NCBI GenBank assembly: GCA_018714695.1 | Contig: DVNB01000083.1 | Span: forward strand, 1-64,000 | From: Candidatus Ornithomonoglobus merdipullorum | Lineage (GTDB): Bacteria; Bacillota; Clostridia; UBA1381 | Length of the DNA stretch: 64,000 nt | Direction: 5' to 3' | Part shown: positions 7,948-15,911 of the stretch, one piece after another | Layout: each line of letters starts with the position of its first letter | Numbering within the stretch: position 1 is the stretch's first letter | Notes under the pieces: generated by a model | The model's input: the letters and a program-made list of their open reading frames with translations, nothing else | What the model was told of the DNA's origin: nothing | Databases searched by the model: none | Program-made: the position numbers and the translations under genes

Positions 7948-8574
7948 TCAGCCTCCAATTATCACTTCGCTTGCGTTCATCAGCCGCAAAAGGTTGTCCT
8001 TTGTGGCGGCGAATGCTTTTTTTCTGCCGCAGCGACTGCAGATAATGAGTATATCGTTGTTTTCATAATCGAATTTTATATCGGAGCTTCCGCATACACA
8101 GTTTACCGAGTGCTCCGAGCACATCCTGTCAAAGATCATAAGGATCTCCGCAAGTATAGGGTCTGTGCCGGGAGCGATAAACAGCTCGTCCGGACCTGCT
8201 GTCTCATCCGCATCCAATGCTGATTCTTCAAGCTCATGCGACAGCTTGTCAAGATCGCCGCCATAGAGAAACAGCTTTATCCCGAACGCCGGACAGCAGA
8301 GCGACGCGCTGTCCGCGGTCCAGAGCTCGGACCCGGATATGGTCCTGCTGTGAGTTTCGCCGCAGTACGGGCATTGCGCGCTTATCCTGTATTTGCCGTC
8401 ATTCAGCTTCTTTATCTCGGCGCATGCCGAGCCGCATACGCTGTCGGCACATCTGAATCTGTACGGCTTGCGGTCTGAAAGTCTGAACAGGCTGAAGCCG
8501 GTCGTATAGGTCCCGAAGCATACGGGGCAGACGTATATAAAATGACATGTTTCGTTGATGTTCATATCGGTCAC
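7948..8574 (-). CDS. Zinc-ribbon protein of unknown function
   Basis: A 208-residue soluble protein rich in paired cysteines: CPVC (about 16-19), CADSVC, CPYC, CVC and CSRC, suggesting two or three zinc ribbons or rubredoxin-like knuckles. Its middle has an acidic stretch (SHELEESALDADETAGPDE). No enzymatic motif is visible. It begins two bases after the ogg stop with a GTG at 8574; an internal ATG at 8565 is an equally good start. Lying between ogg and fba on the same strand, it is likely in one transcript with them. I do not recognise a named family; a nucleic-acid or metal-buffering role would be a guess. Confidence 0.7.
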   Translation of the reverse strand: MTDMNINETCHFIYVCPVCFGTYTTGFSLFRLSDRKPYRFRCADSVCGSACAEIKKLNDGKYRISAQCPYCGETHSRTISGSELWTADSASLCCPAFGIKLFLYGGDLDKLSHELEESALDADETAGPDELFIAPGTDPILAEILMIFDRMCSEHSVNCVCGSSDIKFDYENNDILIICSRCGRKKAFAATKDNLLRLMNASEVIIGG

Positions 8575-8576
8575 CG

Positions 8577-9458
8577 TTATTTTGTCCCTATGCGCAGCTC
8601 ACGCGCATAGAAAAACAGGTACTGCTGAGCCATGCCGCCGAGCTCGCCGAATTTTTTATCGGCAAATTCCGATATGGTCTTGATGCTCTGCGGAGTATTG
8701 TCAAAGTAGCAGTATTCCATAATACGCTTTATCCATACATCGACGGGGAACGAGTCACATCTGCCGAGACCGAAGAGTAATATGCAGTCCGAGACCTTGT
8801 TGCCGATCCCCCATATGCTCATGAGAGCTTTTTTTGCGTCGGGAGTAGGCATTGCACGTATCGCGTCGAGATCAATCTCTCCCGAGACGACCTTTTTTGC
8901 GCAGTCCAGGATGTATTTACTGCGAAAGCCCGCGCGGATGATATCCAGCTCCTCGAGCGACAGACCGGCTATCCGCTCGGGTGAGGGGAACGAATAGTAT
9001 ATTTTGCCGCGGTATTCATGCGGTTCTCCGAAGCTTTCGCATAAAGTGCCTATGATCTTCTTTATACGCGGTATATTATTGCTTGCCGAAATTATAAATG
9101 AGATCATCGTCTCCCAAAGCTCCTGCCTCAGTATGCGTATCCCGTTCCCGAAGCGCACAGCCTCAGCCATTACCGGATCGCCGTCTTCCGTCAGCGAACG
9201 TTTTATAGCGCTGTAGTCGCGGCTGAGATCGAGATAATCATACCACACATCGTTAAAGTCCTCCATAGCTGTGTCGTGCAGTATTATACTGTTTCCCTCA
9301 GCAGTGAGCTTTACCGTTTTTCCGAACGCCGTGCCGATATATGAGTCATCGCCGTCGGGATCGAAACGGAAGCACTGTCCGCAGTCAAAAATATGCCTCA
9401 GGTCAAAATCGCTCTGACCCGTTATATGTATGTCTTTATCTATAGTTTTTACTTCCAT
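8577..9458 (-). CDS. ogg: 8-oxoguanine DNA glycosylase/AP lyase
   Basis: A 293-residue OGG1-type base-excision enzyme that removes 8-oxoG and cleaves the AP site. The C-terminal HhH-GPD fold has the catalytic pair: Lys221 in GIGNKVSDC and Asp240 in FPVDVWIKR. The N-terminal part shows the OGG fold (CGQCFRF). The start chosen is ATG 9458; the frame is open 26 codons further, but those overlap the promoter (9465-9493). Only 6 bases separate the -10 box from ATG and no ribosome binding site exists, so the message appears leaderless. First gene of ogg-zinc ribbon-fba. Confidence 0.92.
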   Translation of the reverse strand: MEVKTIDKDIHITGQSDFDLRHIFDCGQCFRFDPDGDDSYIGTAFGKTVKLTAEGNSIILHDTAMEDFNDVWYDYLDLSRDYSAIKRSLTEDGDPVMAEAVRFGNGIRILRQELWETMISFIISASNNIPRIKKIIGTLCESFGEPHEYRGKIYYSFPSPERIAGLSLEELDIIRAGFRSKYILDCAKKVVSGEIDLDAIRAMPTPDAKKALMSIWGIGNKVSDCILLFGLGRCDSFPVDVWIKRIMEYCYFDNTPQSIKTISEFADKKFGELGGMAQQYLFFYARELRIGTK

Positions 9459-9464
9459 GTTATT

Positions 9465-9493
9465 ATTATAACACAATCCTTCGTCATTATCAA
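9465..9493 (-). promoter_or_regulatory. Promoter of ogg (leaderless)
   Basis: On the minus strand TTGATA (9493-9488) and TATAAT (9470-9465) are spaced by 17 bp. The predicted +1 falls at or next to the A of the ogg ATG at 9458. Confidence 0.75.
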
Positions 9494-9591
9494 GGAAATA
9501 ATCAAAATATTTTAACTTTGTAAAAATTGCAAACAACAGGTATGCAACCCGGGTGCCAGATATGAATATTGAATAAAAGCACGAGTCATAC

Positions 9592-9620
9592 TTGAAATAA
9601 AGAAAAAAATGTGGTATGAT
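9592..9620 (+). promoter_or_regulatory. Promoter of the M18 aminopeptidase
   Basis: TTGAAA at 9592-9597 and TATGAT at 9615-9620 with 17 bp spacing, 36 bp before the start codon. Confidence 0.7.
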
Positions 9621-9656
9621 GTAAGCAGTAATAACTATAGAAAGAAGGTATATATT

Positions 9657-11063
9657 ATGACGGATAAGGAGCTTTATAAGAGTCTTTCATACGAGAAGAA
9701 GAACGCATATCTCGCGATGAGCGAAGATGAGCTTTCTAAGATGCGGTCGCTCTCATCTGATTACATGAAATTTCTCGATAACGGCAAGACGGAGCGCGAA
9801 TGCGTGCGTGAGGCTGAAAAAGCTGCCATTGCCGCAGGATTCAAAAAATTGAGTGACATATCGGAATTGAAGCCGGGCGATAAGGTGTACAAGATAAACA
9901 GGGGCAAGAATATATTCATGGCGGTCATAGGTACGGAGGATATACTTGACGGTATAAATATAGTCGGAGCGCATATAGATTCGCCGAGACTCGATCTCAA
10001 GCAGAATCCGCTCTATGAGAGCACTGATATGGCGCTGTTAAAGACGCATTATTACGGCGGACTCAAGAAGTATCAGTGGCCCACGCTCCCGCTTGCGATA
10101 CACGGTGTCATATACAACAGTAAGGGCGAAAAGCTTGATATATGTATAGGCGAAAAGGATGATGATCCTGTATTCGTTATAACCGATCTTCTTCCGCACC
10201 TTGCGAAGGATCAGATGTCAAAGAAGATGACGGAGGGGATAGAAGCGGAAAATATGAATGTCCTTGTCGGAGGTATGCCTGTTGAAGCTGAGGATGTAAA
10301 AGAAAAGGTCAAGTTTGCGATCCTAAAGCTCCTGAACGAGCGTTACGACATAACCGAAAAGAGCTTCCAGAGCGCGGAATTTGAGATAGTCCCGGCACAG
10401 AAGGCGAGAAACGTAGGTCTTGACGAGAGCTTTATAGGCTCGTACGGTCATGACGACAGAGTATGTGCTTATACGACGCTCCGCGGGATAATAGACATAC
10501 CGTCGCCGAAACGTACAGCGGCGGCTATACTTGTCGATAAAGAGGAGATCGGTTCAATGGGCAACACCGGAGCCCAGAGCGCGTTTATGATGATGGCGAT
10601 AGCGGAGATGGTAGAAAAGGCGATCGGGACATGCACAGTGACGCAGCTCAACCGTGTTATAGAGAATTCGGCGTGCATGTCATCGGATGTTTCCGCGGCT
10701 GTTGATCCGAATTATCTTAGTGTTTCGGAGGAGCGCAATTCCTCGTATGCCGGTTACGGTGTAGCAATAATGAAATACACCGGTTCAAGAGGCAAATATG
10801 ATTCGTCCGATGCCGGGGCGGAATTTGTGTACGAGATAGGCAGCATCATGGACAGCAATGATGTTATCTGGCAGACAGGCGAGCTCGGCAAGGTAGACCA
10901 GGGCGGCGGCGGAACGATAGCGCAGTATGTCGCAAACCTAAACATGAACGTCATAGACTGCGGCGTTCCCGTGCTTTCTATGCATTCTCCGTTCGAGGTC
11001 GTGGCAAAGAGCGACGTGTATATGGCATATAAGGCATATAAGGCGTTTTATATGAACAGATGA
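9657..11063 (+). CDS. M18 family aminopeptidase
   Basis: A 468-residue cytosolic metallo-aminopeptidase of the aspartyl aminopeptidase/aminopeptidase I family, which frees N-terminal residues from peptides with two metal ions. Metal and catalytic motifs are GAHIDSPRLDLK (first ligand His), VDKEEIGSMGNTGAQS (catalytic and ligand glutamates) and the C-terminal MHSPFEVVAKSDVYMAYKAY with the ligand His. Start at ATG 9657 with AAAGAAGG upstream; the in-frame ATG at 9609 lies inside the promoter. Monocistronic, ending at the hairpin 11149-11185. Confidence 0.92.
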   Translation: MTDKELYKSLSYEKKNAYLAMSEDELSKMRSLSSDYMKFLDNGKTERECVREAEKAAIAAGFKKLSDISELKPGDKVYKINRGKNIFMAVIGTEDILDGINIVGAHIDSPRLDLKQNPLYESTDMALLKTHYYGGLKKYQWPTLPLAIHGVIYNSKGEKLDICIGEKDDDPVFVITDLLPHLAKDQMSKKMTEGIEAENMNVLVGGMPVEAEDVKEKVKFAILKLLNERYDITEKSFQSAEFEIVPAQKARNVGLDESFIGSYGHDDRVCAYTTLRGIIDIPSPKRTAAAILVDKEEIGSMGNTGAQSAFMMMAIAEMVEKAIGTCTVTQLNRVIENSACMSSDVSAAVDPNYLSVSEERNSSYAGYGVAIMKYTGSRGKYDSSDAGAEFVYEIGSIMDSNDVIWQTGELGKVDQGGGGTIAQYVANLNMNVIDCGVPVLSMHSPFEVVAKSDVYMAYKAYKAFYMNR

Positions 11064-11148
11064 ACAAAACTTAATATCGTATCAAAAAGCCGCATCTGCG
11101 CAGGACTTCATAAAACAGTAAAGTAAATGGCTGTCAGACACGGCACTG

Positions 11149-11185
11149 AAAGGGCATATCGCAGCAGCTGTGTGATATGCCCTTT
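11149..11185 (+). terminator. Intrinsic terminator-like hairpin
   Basis: AAAGGGCATATC at 11149-11160 pairs perfectly with GATATGCCCTTT at 11174-11185 across a 13-nt loop, 85 bp after the aminopeptidase stop. The trailing sequence is only weakly T-rich. The rest of 11064-11467 shows no supported gene. Confidence 0.65.
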
Positions 11186-11467
11186 CCTCGTGTGCCGGGA
11201 GGAAATCCGCATGATCTGTAAGCAATAAAAAGCTTATATGCACGGAACGATGATATTTTGATAAAATACATAGCTATCATGAAAAATACATTCCAACTTA
11301 AATGCAGCTTTTGCGTGTAATATCATAGAGACAGGCAAACGCAAAATACTGCCTCGTTTTATTTGCCACTTATATTATTACAGTTGCGAAAAACACCTTT
11401 ATCGATCATACACGCAGAAACAGAGCCGTGTTCAGCGATATATCGGAGCTGGAAATGCAAAGTACAG

Positions 11468-11671
11468 ATGATGTTGAGAGCAGAACAATGTGATGTTTAT
11501 GATATATTGGATAATAATTGCACTGTGGGTGTATCAGAATGCGCAGCGTTCGCACTTATCGGGTCCTGTGTGGGGGCAGGGCACATAGAATCATACTACG
11601 CGGCGCGAGATGAATACGAGCGAAAGATAAGCGAATTTTTTGGCTTTTCGATGCCAACGGATAGATCATAG
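11468..11671 (+). CDS. Doubtful short ORF (67 codons)
   Basis: An open frame starting MMLRAEQCDVYDIL and ending in a plausible helical segment (ESYYAARDEYERKISEFFGF). The ribosome site is poor, there is no recognised homology and no promoter. It may be a decayed remnant or a small orphan gene. The composition of the last 25 residues looks coding-like, which is the main reason for listing it. Confidence 0.25.
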   Translation: MMLRAEQCDVYDILDNNCTVGVSECAAFALIGSCVGAGHIESYYAARDEYERKISEFFGFSMPTDRS

Positions 11672-11698
11672 AAAAAATGTTCTATGTAACATATACAG

Positions 11699-11730
11699 AA
11701 GACCGGGGCTAAACAATAGCACCCGGTCTT
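11699..11730. terminator. Hairpin between the short ORF and the membrane protein gene
   Basis: AAGACCGGG (11699-11707) pairs with CCCGGTCTT (11722-11730). It sits between converging genes and may terminate either; no long T-run on either side. The remainder to 11853 has no supported gene. Confidence 0.5.
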
Positions 11731-11853
11731 AAATTTCTGAAAGTTAAAATGCCGATCTAAACAATGATTACCTTTGCAGCAGCCCATTTTTCTGATTCTG
11801 CTTGACCGACAATATAATTTACTGTTTTAACAGTGTCAGCCAAAGGCTATATT

Positions 11854-12495
11854 TTACTTATACCTTGAGCGAAGCTTTATCCCGCCGCGTTTCCTTGAGC
11901 CCGAATACAGCTTTCCGCCCATGCGTCTGTGCTTGGGTCTGAACATCTTTTCCATCCCGGACGAAAGATGCATCTTATGTACCGATCTTGATCTTTTGCT
12001 TCCGCCCTTGAACACGCTTGCAACGTTTACGTTCGAGCGTCTCTTTCCCATAGCGTCAACGTGCTTCTTGGGATTGAACTTGCGCACTTTTTTGAGCGAT
12101 TCGTTTGTGACCTTTACGATCATCAGAGCTATAATGAAGAACAGAGACGAAAGTATCGTAGGCAGAAGTCTTATGCATATCGTCCTCTGTGAAAAGAACA
12201 ACGCTATCGATACGAATACCGGCCATGCAAGCGATGCCGCTCCAAGCAGGATCTGTAAATTTATCCTTGCCATCGCTTTTTTATCAATGAGCGCGAACAG
12301 CCCGCAGGCAAATACCAGAACACCGCTGATAAACACGAGATATGAAAGCTGTATGCCGCCGGTCTCGATCACGGTCGATGCATTTGTCTTCATGATCCCG
12401 GTAAATTCGACAATGCCACAGCCTATAAGGAACAGCCCCAGAAGCAGATCTATAAAAGCCGCGACCGTCCATAGCTTCATGTGTTTGAGATTCAT
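11854..12495 (-). CDS. Four-TM membrane protein with a long basic tail
   Basis: A 213-residue protein with four predicted membrane segments (about 9-33, 48-68, 79-101, 108-128). A strongly basic cytoplasmic-looking tail of about 80 residues follows (FNPKKHVDAMGKRRSNVNV, then repeated RR/KR/RK and Gly-rich segments ending GGIKLRSRYK). The tail resembles nucleic-acid-binding or lipid-binding basic extensions, but I recognise no family. ATG 12495 has AGGGGTG upstream and its own promoter at 12532-12560, so it is transcribed separately from the coiled-coil pair. Confidence 0.65.
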   Translation of the reverse strand: MNLKHMKLWTVAAFIDLLLGLFLIGCGIVEFTGIMKTNASTVIETGGIQLSYLVFISGVLVFACGLFALIDKKAMARINLQILLGAASLAWPVFVSIALFFSQRTICIRLLPTILSSLFFIIALMIVKVTNESLKKVRKFNPKKHVDAMGKRRSNVNVASVFKGGSKRSRSVHKMHLSSGMEKMFRPKHRRMGGKLYSGSRKRGGIKLRSRYK

Positions 12496-12531
12496 TTGTA
12501 AAACACCCCTTAGACAAGATTTACATTTACA

Positions 12532-12560
12532 ATTATAGCACGATTAACGTTTTTTGTAAA
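12532..12560 (-). promoter_or_regulatory. Promoter of the four-TM protein gene
   Basis: Minus-strand TTTACA and TATAAT with 17 bp spacing, 37 bp upstream of the start codon. Confidence 0.65.
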
Positions 12561-12588
12561 GGGGATTTTCGGTTTTTATTTCAATTCT

Positions 12589-13206
12589 TTACGAGAGCGG
12601 AGTTATGCTCACTTCACCTTCGATCTTTATCTTCTCGCCGGAGCTTATTTCGAATTCGTATGAATGGCTGTCTATGGTCGAAAGATTCTCGCGGACGGTG
12701 AGGGAATTGGCTATGTTATAGACATAGATAGTACCCTCGCCCTCGGCGCGGTATCTGCCGCTTTTGAGATCGGCGGGACATTTGTATTCGCCGTCCTTGA
12801 GCTCTCTCGCTTCACCCTCGGCGCTGTCAGTGCCTATGGATGACAGATTGTCGAGATACTCCTGTTTTTCGGTGAGCTGCGAATTGAGTTCCGAATTCCT
12901 TTGCCTTGCGTTCTCAAGATCGGCGTTATAGCTGTCAAGCTCACTGTTGAGTGAGGTTACCTCGTTTATGAGAGTGCTGTTGGCATTTATGATCTGGTTG
13001 TAACCTGCGATCTCGATATTAAGGTCATCGATCTGTGAATTGAGCTCCGAGATCTGCGAATTCATATCATTTTTTTCGCCGGCGACCATAAGCGCCGCCT
13101 TTGAGCTCGTGCCTATGCTGTTGTGGAACACAAGAAGCAGAACGCCGATAACGACGCTGACAATTATTGGTATCATTGTGATATAAAAGCTTTTTCCGTT
13201 ACGCAT
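12589..13206 (-). CDS. Membrane-anchored coiled-coil protein with C-terminal 'GRY' domain
   Basis: A 205-residue bitopic protein. One TM helix (about 9-28) is followed by a coiled coil of about 80 residues (repeated SQISELNSQIDDLN, Asn/Leu/Glu-rich heptads). A small beta-type domain follows (about 138-205) with LKDGEYKCPADLKSGRYRAEGEGTIYVYN. The domain pattern L-x(2)-G-x-Y-x-[CA]-x(3)-[IL]-x-[PS]-G-R-Y-x(2)-x-G-x-G is shared with the neighbouring 309-residue protein, so the two are paralogs. The coiled coil and domain should face outside. Function unknown; a surface sensor or scaffold is possible. Confidence 0.6.
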   Translation of the reverse strand: MRNGKSFYITMIPIIVSVVIGVLLLVFHNSIGTSSKAALMVAGEKNDMNSQISELNSQIDDLNIEIAGYNQIINANSTLINEVTSLNSELDSYNADLENARQRNSELNSQLTEKQEYLDNLSSIGTDSAEGEARELKDGEYKCPADLKSGRYRAEGEGTIYVYNIANSLTVRENLSTIDSHSYEFEISSGEKIKIEGEVSITPLS

Positions 13207-13224
13207 ATTTTCACCTCGTATATA

Positions 13225-14154
13225 TCAGTTGAGCGGTGTGAATTTTGTGGTCGAGTTGAGCGATATCCTGTCGCCGTCCTCAAGCGTTACCTCAACTCCC
13301 GACTCTATCTGCTCATTCACCTTGGATTCGCCCTCGCTTGACGCCACGACAAGGTTTCCCGTGCCGGTCACCGAATATCTTCCGGGCGCTATCTGCTCTC
13401 CCGCTGTGTATCGTCCTGCCGAGAGCGTTATGGATGATCCGACCCTGTTCTGTATCTGAGCGTCAAGATCATTGACCTGCTGCTGGAGCGCCGTGTTTTC
13501 ATCGTTTACAGTCACAAGCTCCGATTGGAGTGATGATATCTGAGATCTCAGCGCGGCACGCGTGTTTTCGAAATCAACGAGACCTTCGGAAAGCTCCTTT
13601 TTTTCGGCTGCGCTTTCCTCCAGCGCCGCCGCCTCCGCAGCGACAGACTCGTATTCGTTCTTCAATGAGATGTAATCATCTTCCGCGCGAAGAGCGTCGG
13701 CAGCCGCGTTTAAGACCTCCTCGTCCTTGGGCATGTTCAGCGCGCATACGAATGCCGCGGCTATGACAGCGAGCGATACTGCGCCGCTTATGCAGTATGA
13801 GAGGATCTTTTTTGCTCTGTCCGAAAGTCCGTTTGAGCTGTCGTGTATGTTCTCGTCACCGCTCTCCGACATTATCCCGCCTTCGGCTATCGTTTCGTCC
13901 TTGATATCGTTATCGTCCGTCTTGCCGGAGTAGTATTCGGCTATATCGTCTAGCTTTTCCGCCTCGATAAGGCTCTCAAGCTCATCCGCAGTGTATTCAT
14001 CCGGAAGCATTCCCTTATACTCCGGTACCTTGGATATATCCGAGACGGCTGTGGACTCAGACTTTACCTCGTTCTGCGCCTCTGTGTCCGAGACTGCTGA
14101 GCCGTCCTCCGGGAGCTGCGGGCTGGTATTCGGTTTTTCGTTATCATTGCTCAT
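13225..14154 (-). CDS. Larger paralog: membrane coiled-coil protein with 'GRY' domain
   Basis: A 309-residue protein. An acidic, Ser/Asp/Glu-rich N-terminal region of about 110 residues lies presumably in the cytoplasm. A single TM helix follows (about 120-142), then a coiled coil (about 150-240; Ala/Glu/Leu heptads, LQQQVNDLDAQIQN), and a C-terminal beta domain (ITLSAGRYTAGEQIAPGRYSVTGTGNLVV). The last domain matches that of the next gene. AGGAG precedes ATG 14154; the two genes are 18 bp apart and follow ispE by 44 bp, so both may ride on the dxs operon. No known family recognised. Confidence 0.6.
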   Translation of the reverse strand: MSNDNEKPNTSPQLPEDGSAVSDTEAQNEVKSESTAVSDISKVPEYKGMLPDEYTADELESLIEAEKLDDIAEYYSGKTDDNDIKDETIAEGGIMSESGDENIHDSSNGLSDRAKKILSYCISGAVSLAVIAAAFVCALNMPKDEEVLNAAADALRAEDDYISLKNEYESVAAEAAALEESAAEKKELSEGLVDFENTRAALRSQISSLQSELVTVNDENTALQQQVNDLDAQIQNRVGSSITLSAGRYTAGEQIAPGRYSVTGTGNLVVASSEGESKVNEQIESGVEVTLEDGDRISLNSTTKFTPLN

Positions 14155-14198
14155 TCTGCTCTGTCTCCTCTCATGACGCGTTCTAAAATGACGCCGTT

Positions 14199-15080
14199 TC
14201 AGTTTACCGGCTCTGTTATGAACACGTCCTTGAATTGGTATGCGAAGCTGTCGTGCGACCGCTTTGCCGATGCGAAATCCGGGAATATCCCGAACACGGT
14301 CGGTCCGGAGCCGCTCATCTCGGCGCCTATTGCGCCGTTCTTTATCATTTTTTCCTTTATGCCGCGAACGATGGGATACATATCCTCCGTGACCGCACCC
14401 ATCACATTTGAAAGTCCCGCGGCTATCTGTTCTATATCACCGCGTCCGAGCGCGTCGGAAACGGCTTGTGTATCGGGCCTAAGCTCGATCTTTGCATTGT
14501 CTATGGCGTTGTACACCGCGGCTGTCGATACGTTTATCGCAGGCTTAACCATAAGTATTGTGCATTTCGGCATAGGGGGAAGGGGAGTGAGCCTTTCGCC
14601 TATGCCCTCTGCGAGATATGTTCCGCCGAGTATGCAGTACGGAACATCTGCGCCGAGTCTCAGACCTATCCGGCAGAGCTCATCCGCCGTAAGACCTGCG
14701 CCGCAGAGTTTGTTGAGCGCCGCGAGCACCGCAGCCGCGTTGCCGCTCCCGCCTGCAAGCCCGGCCGCGACCGGGATGTTCTTGTGTATCATTATCTTGC
14801 ACCCGCCGCGTATGCCTGTGGCGCTGAAAAATTCGCGCGCCGCAAGGTATGCGAGATTTTTCTCGTTCACCGGCAGGAATTTCAGGTTCGTCTTTACCCC
14901 GATACCCTTCTCGGTCCTGTCAACGAGGACGAGATCAAAAAGTGATACGGTCTGCATTATCATCCGCACGTCGTGATAACCATCATCGCGTCTGTCAAGC
15001 ACGTCAAGCGTCAGATTGATCTTCGCGAACGATCGCGATATCGCGCGGTTCCCTGTTATAATTATATGATCGGAAAGCAT
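14199..15080 (-). CDS. ispE: 4-diphosphocytidyl-2-C-methyl-D-erythritol kinase IspE
   Basis: A 293-residue GHMP kinase that phosphorylates CDP-ME in the MEP isoprenoid pathway. Motifs: SFAKINLTLDVLDRRDDGYHD at the N-terminus (substrate Lys and catalytic region), the ATP loop IPVAAGLAGGSGNAAAVL, and the C-terminal GAEMSGSGPTVFGIF. The N-terminus has about 12 residues more than usual before the AKINL motif. Downstream of dxs and tlyA on the same strand. Confidence 0.95.
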   Translation of the reverse strand: MLSDHIIITGNRAISRSFAKINLTLDVLDRRDDGYHDVRMIMQTVSLFDLVLVDRTEKGIGVKTNLKFLPVNEKNLAYLAAREFFSATGIRGGCKIMIHKNIPVAAGLAGGSGNAAAVLAALNKLCGAGLTADELCRIGLRLGADVPYCILGGTYLAEGIGERLTPLPPMPKCTILMVKPAINVSTAAVYNAIDNAKIELRPDTQAVSDALGRGDIEQIAAGLSNVMGAVTEDMYPIVRGIKEKMIKNGAIGAEMSGSGPTVFGIFPDFASAKRSHDSFAYQFKDVFITEPVN

Positions 15081-15092
15081 GATTATTCTCCT

Positions 15093-15911
15093 TTATCTGT
15101 CGAGCTCGGCATGTGACTCTTGAACCGTCGCCTCTATCATCTCATCTGTTATGCTTCTTTCAAGCCCCTTGTCGGGCGATTTTACAAGGTATGCAAGGTA
15201 TTCTATGTTGCCCTCCGGACCCTTTACCGGCGAAAAGGAGAGCCCCTCGGTCAGGAATCCCGCATCCGCCGCAAAATCGAGCACCGTCTTGATCACCTCA
15301 AAATGTACGTTTTTATCACGGACAACCCCTTTTTTTCCGACCTGACCGCGTCCGGCTTCAAACTGCGGCTTTATAAGCGCCGCCACCTCGCCGCCGTCCC
15401 TCAGAAGACTGTAAGCGACTGGAAGAACCAGCCTCAGCGAGATAAACGAAACGTCGATCGACGCGAAGTCGAGCGCCTCGCCTATATCCTCGGGTGTTAC
15501 GTAACGTATGTTCGTGCGTTCCATGTTTACCACACGCGGATCCTGTCTGAGCTTCCACGCGAACTGACCGTAGCCGACGTCTACCGCATAGACCTTTTTC
15601 GCGCCGTTCTGGAGCATGCAGTCTGTAAATCCACCGGTGGAGGCACCTATATCCATCGCTGTCTTTCCCTCAAGCGTTATCGGGAATTCCTTCATGGCTT
15701 TTTCAAGCTTGAGTCCGCCGCGGCTCACGTATTTAAGCTGCTCGCCGCGTATCTCCACATCCTTTTCGTTTTCGTCTATCATAGTTCCCGCCTTGTCGCA
15801 TTTCTGGTTCTTTACGAACACCTGACCTGCCATAATGAGCGCCTTTGCGCGCTCGCGGCTCTGTGTCATGCCGTTTTCGACAAGGTATGTGTCAATTCTT
15901 ATCTTTGCCAT
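15093..15911 (-). CDS. tlyA: TlyA-type rRNA 2'-O-methyltransferase (hemolysin family)
   Basis: A 272-residue protein with an N-terminal S4 RNA-binding domain (MAKIRIDTYLVENGMTQSRE) and an FtsJ-like SAM methyltransferase domain (TAMDIGASTGGFTDCMLQNGAKKVYAVDVGYGQ). TlyA homologs methylate 16S/23S rRNA riboses; haemolysin activity is historical. It lies between dxs and ispE, a common clostridial arrangement, and its start overlaps the dxs end by 20 bp, indicating tight coupling. Confidence 0.92.
   Translation of the reverse strand: MAKIRIDTYLVENGMTQSRERAKALIMAGQVFVKNQKCDKAGTMIDENEKDVEIRGEQLKYVSRGGLKLEKAMKEFPITLEGKTAMDIGASTGGFTDCMLQNGAKKVYAVDVGYGQFAWKLRQDPRVVNMERTNIRYVTPEDIGEALDFASIDVSFISLRLVLPVAYSLLRDGGEVAALIKPQFEAGRGQVGKKGVVRDKNVHFEVIKTVLDFAADAGFLTEGLSFSPVKGPEGNIEYLAYLVKSPDKGLERSITDEMIEATVQESHAELDR

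Noticed and set aside
11740-11840. Short open piece on the minus strand (about 27 codons, ADTVKTVNYIVGQAESEKWA)
   Set aside because: No start, stops on both sides; could be a coding relic but too short to support.
14173-14976. 267-codon open frame on the plus strand opposite ispE
   Set aside because: Antisense shadow created by codon bias of ispE; Ser/Pro/Ala-rich with no family features.
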